This document shows positions 6,963-8,693 of a DNA stretch of 8,693 bases, piece after piece. How positions within the stretch are numbered: position 1 is the first letter of the stretch; the number at the start of each line of letters is the position of its first letter. A program made the translations under genes and the position numbers. The stretch spans positions 1-8,693 of the forward strand of contig JAGYOT010000060.1 in NCBI GenBank assembly GCA_018399455.1. Reading direction: 5' to 3'. The notes beneath the pieces are model-generated. The model worked only from the letters and a program-made list of their open reading frames with translations, did not search any database and had not been told where the DNA came from. This DNA is from Desulfobacterales bacterium. GTDB lineage: Bacteria > Desulfobacterota > Desulfobacteria > Desulfobacterales > Desulfosalsimonadaceae.

Positions 6963-7487
6963 TTAGGAATCCGTGGCACTGGCATTATACTTTTCAATCA
7001 ACTGGTCGGTAATATCGATCGAGCTGGGATAATAGATTGCCGCGCTTTTCTCTATAATCAACAGATAGCCTTCCTTTTTCCCGATCTCCTCCGCCAGTGA
7101 AAAAATTTCAGTCTGGAGTTTCTCCAGCATTTTGCTCTCAAGCTCCCTGAGTTCAGACTGATACTTTTTCTGCTTGGACTGCAGATCATATCTCTTGATA
7201 TCCATTTCCCGCCGTATCTCTTCTCGTTTTTCCTTGCTGATCACAGTAGCCCGCTGTTTCAACTCTTCTTCCAGAGCTTCGATTTCCTTGCCCAGTGAAC
7301 GCAGATCGCTTTCCATCTCCCCACCCTTGGCCTGCAACCGGGCCTGAATATCCTGGCCTGGCTCGGATTCCGAGAGAATCCGTTGAAAATTCACGACCCC
7401 GATTTTGGCGATATCAGCACCATATGCCGGATAGGCAAAAGCCACAATGACTGCCATAAATGCAAAAACGGAAACAGACGATCTCAT
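6963..7487 (-). CDS. skp: Skp/OmpH-family periplasmic chaperone
   Basis: Periplasmic chaperone that holds unfolded outer-membrane proteins on the way to the BAM complex. The 174-residue precursor starts with a signal peptide: MRSS, a hydrophobic core at about 5-19, and AYG before a probable cleavage after residue 23. The mature part begins with IAKIGVVNFQRIL (26-38), the family's opening beta strand. A long charged, heptad-like coiled coil covers about 45-135. The family's closing strand follows (GYLLIIEKSAAIYY, 140-153) and then DITDQLIEKYN (158-168). Length fits the family (about 160-180). An AAGGGGG ribosome site lies 4 bases before the ATG, and bamA ends 35 bases upstream. The bamA-skp-lpxD order is the standard one in Proteobacteria. 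Confidence 0.94.
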   Translation of the reverse strand: MRSSVSVFAFMAVIVAFAYPAYGADIAKIGVVNFQRILSESEPGQDIQARLQAKGGEMESDLRSLGKEIEALEEELKQRATVISKEKREEIRREMDIKRYDLQSKQKKYQSELRELESKMLEKLQTEIFSLAEEIGKKEGYLLIIEKSAAIYYPSSIDITDQLIEKYNASATDS

Positions 7488-7522
7488 GCTACCCCCTTCT
7501 TAAACGGTATATTATCTTTTAT

Positions 7523-8617
7523 TCAAAAACTGCCGCCAACTGAAAACTCCCACCGGGCATCTTCCTCATCGGGCTCCGGATCAATAACAATACCCCGTTC
7601 CAGGCGAAGCGGACCCATAGGAGAATACCACCGAATACCATAGCCCCAGCTCTGCCGCAAATCACCGAGGTCAATCGGCCCGCCGTCATAGGCATTGCCG
7701 GTATCATAAAAAAACAGCCCTACCAAGCCCTGGTTCTCCAACAAAGGAATCAGATACTCCACGTTAAACTGTACAAATTTATCCCCCCCGATTTCCTGGC
7801 CATCCTCATTGGTCGGACTGACATCACGCCAGTCGAATCCACGCAAAGAGTTAATTCCGCCAAGATAAAACCGCTCATAATCCGGCAGAATTTTCCCCGA
7901 ATTCTCATCTATAAAACCAACTTCCGCATGTAAAAACCCGACGGTCTTCCAAAAAATCGGGAAGTACCAGCCGGTTTCGGCTGTAGCCTTGGTAAATCCG
8001 ACATCGCCTCCGATACCGGCATACTCCAGTGTCACCCGGTGGTGGGAGCCCTCGGTAGGATTGAACCGGCGGTCTCTGGAATCATAAACCAGACTTGTTG
8101 ATACACTGCTTTCCGTATATTCGCCCGCTATCAGATACGGCGTATCATAATAGGCTTCATCGATTTCTGTTACTTCACTGACATCGACGGCATACTGAAA
8201 ATAAATGTCCGTATAGTCAAAAAGCGGATAGCCGAACTGAATCGACGCCCCTTTGCTGTCCCTGGTGTATTCATCATAGTCATACTCCCACTGATTGGCT
8301 CGAAATCTTGCAGAAAGCGGCATATCAAACAGCCAGGGCTCGGTAAAACTGAGATCAAACTGCTGGGTAGAGCCCCCGAACTGGGCTCTCAATTGAATAC
8401 TCTGCCCGCGGCCGAAAAGGTTTCTTTCCGTAATGGAGGCTACCATATATAAGTTATCAATGGCACTGTAGCCGCCGCCAAAGCTGAATGAACCGGTGGG
8501 CTGTTCCTCGACCTGCAGGTTTAAAATCATCTGGTCCTCGGCCGAACCCCTCTGCTGGCGAACCGATGACCGACCGACAGATCTTGCGGATGACTGGCGG
8601 CGCGGGATCCGTCGCAC
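7523..8617 (-). CDS. bamA: BamA outer-membrane assembly factor, C-terminal barrel; 5' part missing or replaced
   Basis: Omp85-family insertase that folds beta-barrel proteins into the outer membrane. Only the C-terminal 342 codons look genuine (7523 to about 8551). They start at RGSAEDQM, the end of POTRA5, and run through VEEQPTGSFSFGGGYS and ERNLFGRGQ into the 16-strand barrel. Within the barrel are SFTEPWLFD, VYDSRDRRFNPTEGS, the loop-6 motif GGINSLRGF (equivalent to the conserved VRGF) and SPMGPLRLERG, with a final strand ending in phenylalanine (FSVGGSF), the usual BAM signal. The open frame extends to a GTG at 8617, but those 22 codons are arginine- and serine-rich and unlike POTRA5. 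An in-frame TGA lies at 8660-8662. The gene is therefore either cut by a chimeric sequence end or broken; a native start is not in the window. The 8617 coordinate is the limit of the open frame, not a believed start. Confidence 0.9.
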   Translation of the reverse strand: MRRIPRRQSSARSVGRSSVRQQRGSAEDQMILNLQVEEQPTGSFSFGGGYSAIDNLYMVASITERNLFGRGQSIQLRAQFGGSTQQFDLSFTEPWLFDMPLSARFRANQWEYDYDEYTRDSKGASIQFGYPLFDYTDIYFQYAVDVSEVTEIDEAYYDTPYLIAGEYTESSVSTSLVYDSRDRRFNPTEGSHHRVTLEYAGIGGDVGFTKATAETGWYFPIFWKTVGFLHAEVGFIDENSGKILPDYERFYLGGINSLRGFDWRDVSPTNEDGQEIGGDKFVQFNVEYLIPLLENQGLVGLFFYDTGNAYDGGPIDLGDLRQSWGYGIRWYSPMGPLRLERGIVIDPEPDEEDARWEFSVGGSF

Positions 8618-8693
8618 AACATCTGTGGCGCCTGCTGCGTCGGCGGCTGCCCCGGATCCTCAAATCCCGGCGGCAAGCCGTGCCGCACAACGC
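8552..8693. other. GC-rich segment unrelated to BamA; probable chimeric end
   Basis: From 8551 to the right edge GC is 68% (97 of 143 bases), against 53% in the 150 bases before it. In the bamA frame it reads an Arg/Ser-rich string, then a TGA at 8660-8662, instead of the POTRA5 sequence that must precede RGSAEDQM. The other two minus frames also show no POTRA5 motif, so a single frameshift does not explain it. On the plus strand an ATG at 8566 opens a frame to the edge (42 full codons, starting MTDRQILRMTGG, then an arginine/leucine-rich helix-like stretch) with G or C at 33 of 42 third positions. That resembles a gene start in high-GC DNA, but I do not recognise it and the sample is short. 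The segment could be a misjoined read, foreign DNA or a real insertion. Confidence 0.6.

Noticed and set aside
8457..8690. 77-codon minus-strand frame across the right end
   Set aside because: Its left part is an out-of-frame shadow of bamA and its right part is the GC-rich foreign segment; no domain or gene start is recognisable.

Overview
The window is almost wholly one gene block, read on the minus strand from the right end to the left. It carries the classical outer-membrane assembly and lipid A operon of a Gram-negative bacterium. In transcription order it holds: the 3' part of bamA (outer-membrane protein insertase barrel), skp/ompH (periplasmic chaperone), lpxD, fabZ, lpxA, lpxI, a Gfo/Idh/MocA-family dehydrogenase, lpxB, and the first 507 codons of msbA, which runs off the left edge. 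Gene contacts are tight: 35, 115, 31, -4, 9, 40, 7 and 0 bases between successive genes. Most of it is therefore probably one transcript with translational coupling; no convincing promoter or terminator is visible inside it.

The likely host is a member of the Desulfobacterota (former Deltaproteobacteria, Desulfobacterales-like). The reasons are LpxI in place of LpxH, a Gfo/Idh/MocA gene between lpxI and lpxB, the style of the BamA barrel and a moderate GC content. This placement is inference from gene order and family resemblance, not from a search.

The pathway reads as follows. FabZ makes the acyl-ACP pool from hydroxyacyl-ACP. LpxA and LpxD put hydroxyacyl chains on the UDP-sugar. LpxI cleaves the product to lipid X, LpxB condenses two units into the disaccharide, and MsbA flips the core lipid A. 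BamA and Skp handle the proteins of the same membrane. The dehydrogenase may modify the UDP-sugar (GnnA-like), but its GnnB aminotransferase partner is not in the window. lpxC, lpxK, acyltransferases and waaA are also not in the window.

The one real anomaly is the right-hand end. About 140 bases beyond position 8551 are much richer in GC (68% against 53% for the preceding 150 bases). They do not encode the expected end of the BamA POTRA5 domain, and they contain an in-frame stop. The BamA frame is therefore broken there, most simply by a chimeric sequence end, less likely by a real insertion or rearrangement.

No RNA genes, CRISPR arrays, insertion sequences or prophage genes are seen. No new multi-gene system is evident; the window is a largely ordinary core region with a few points worth checking.
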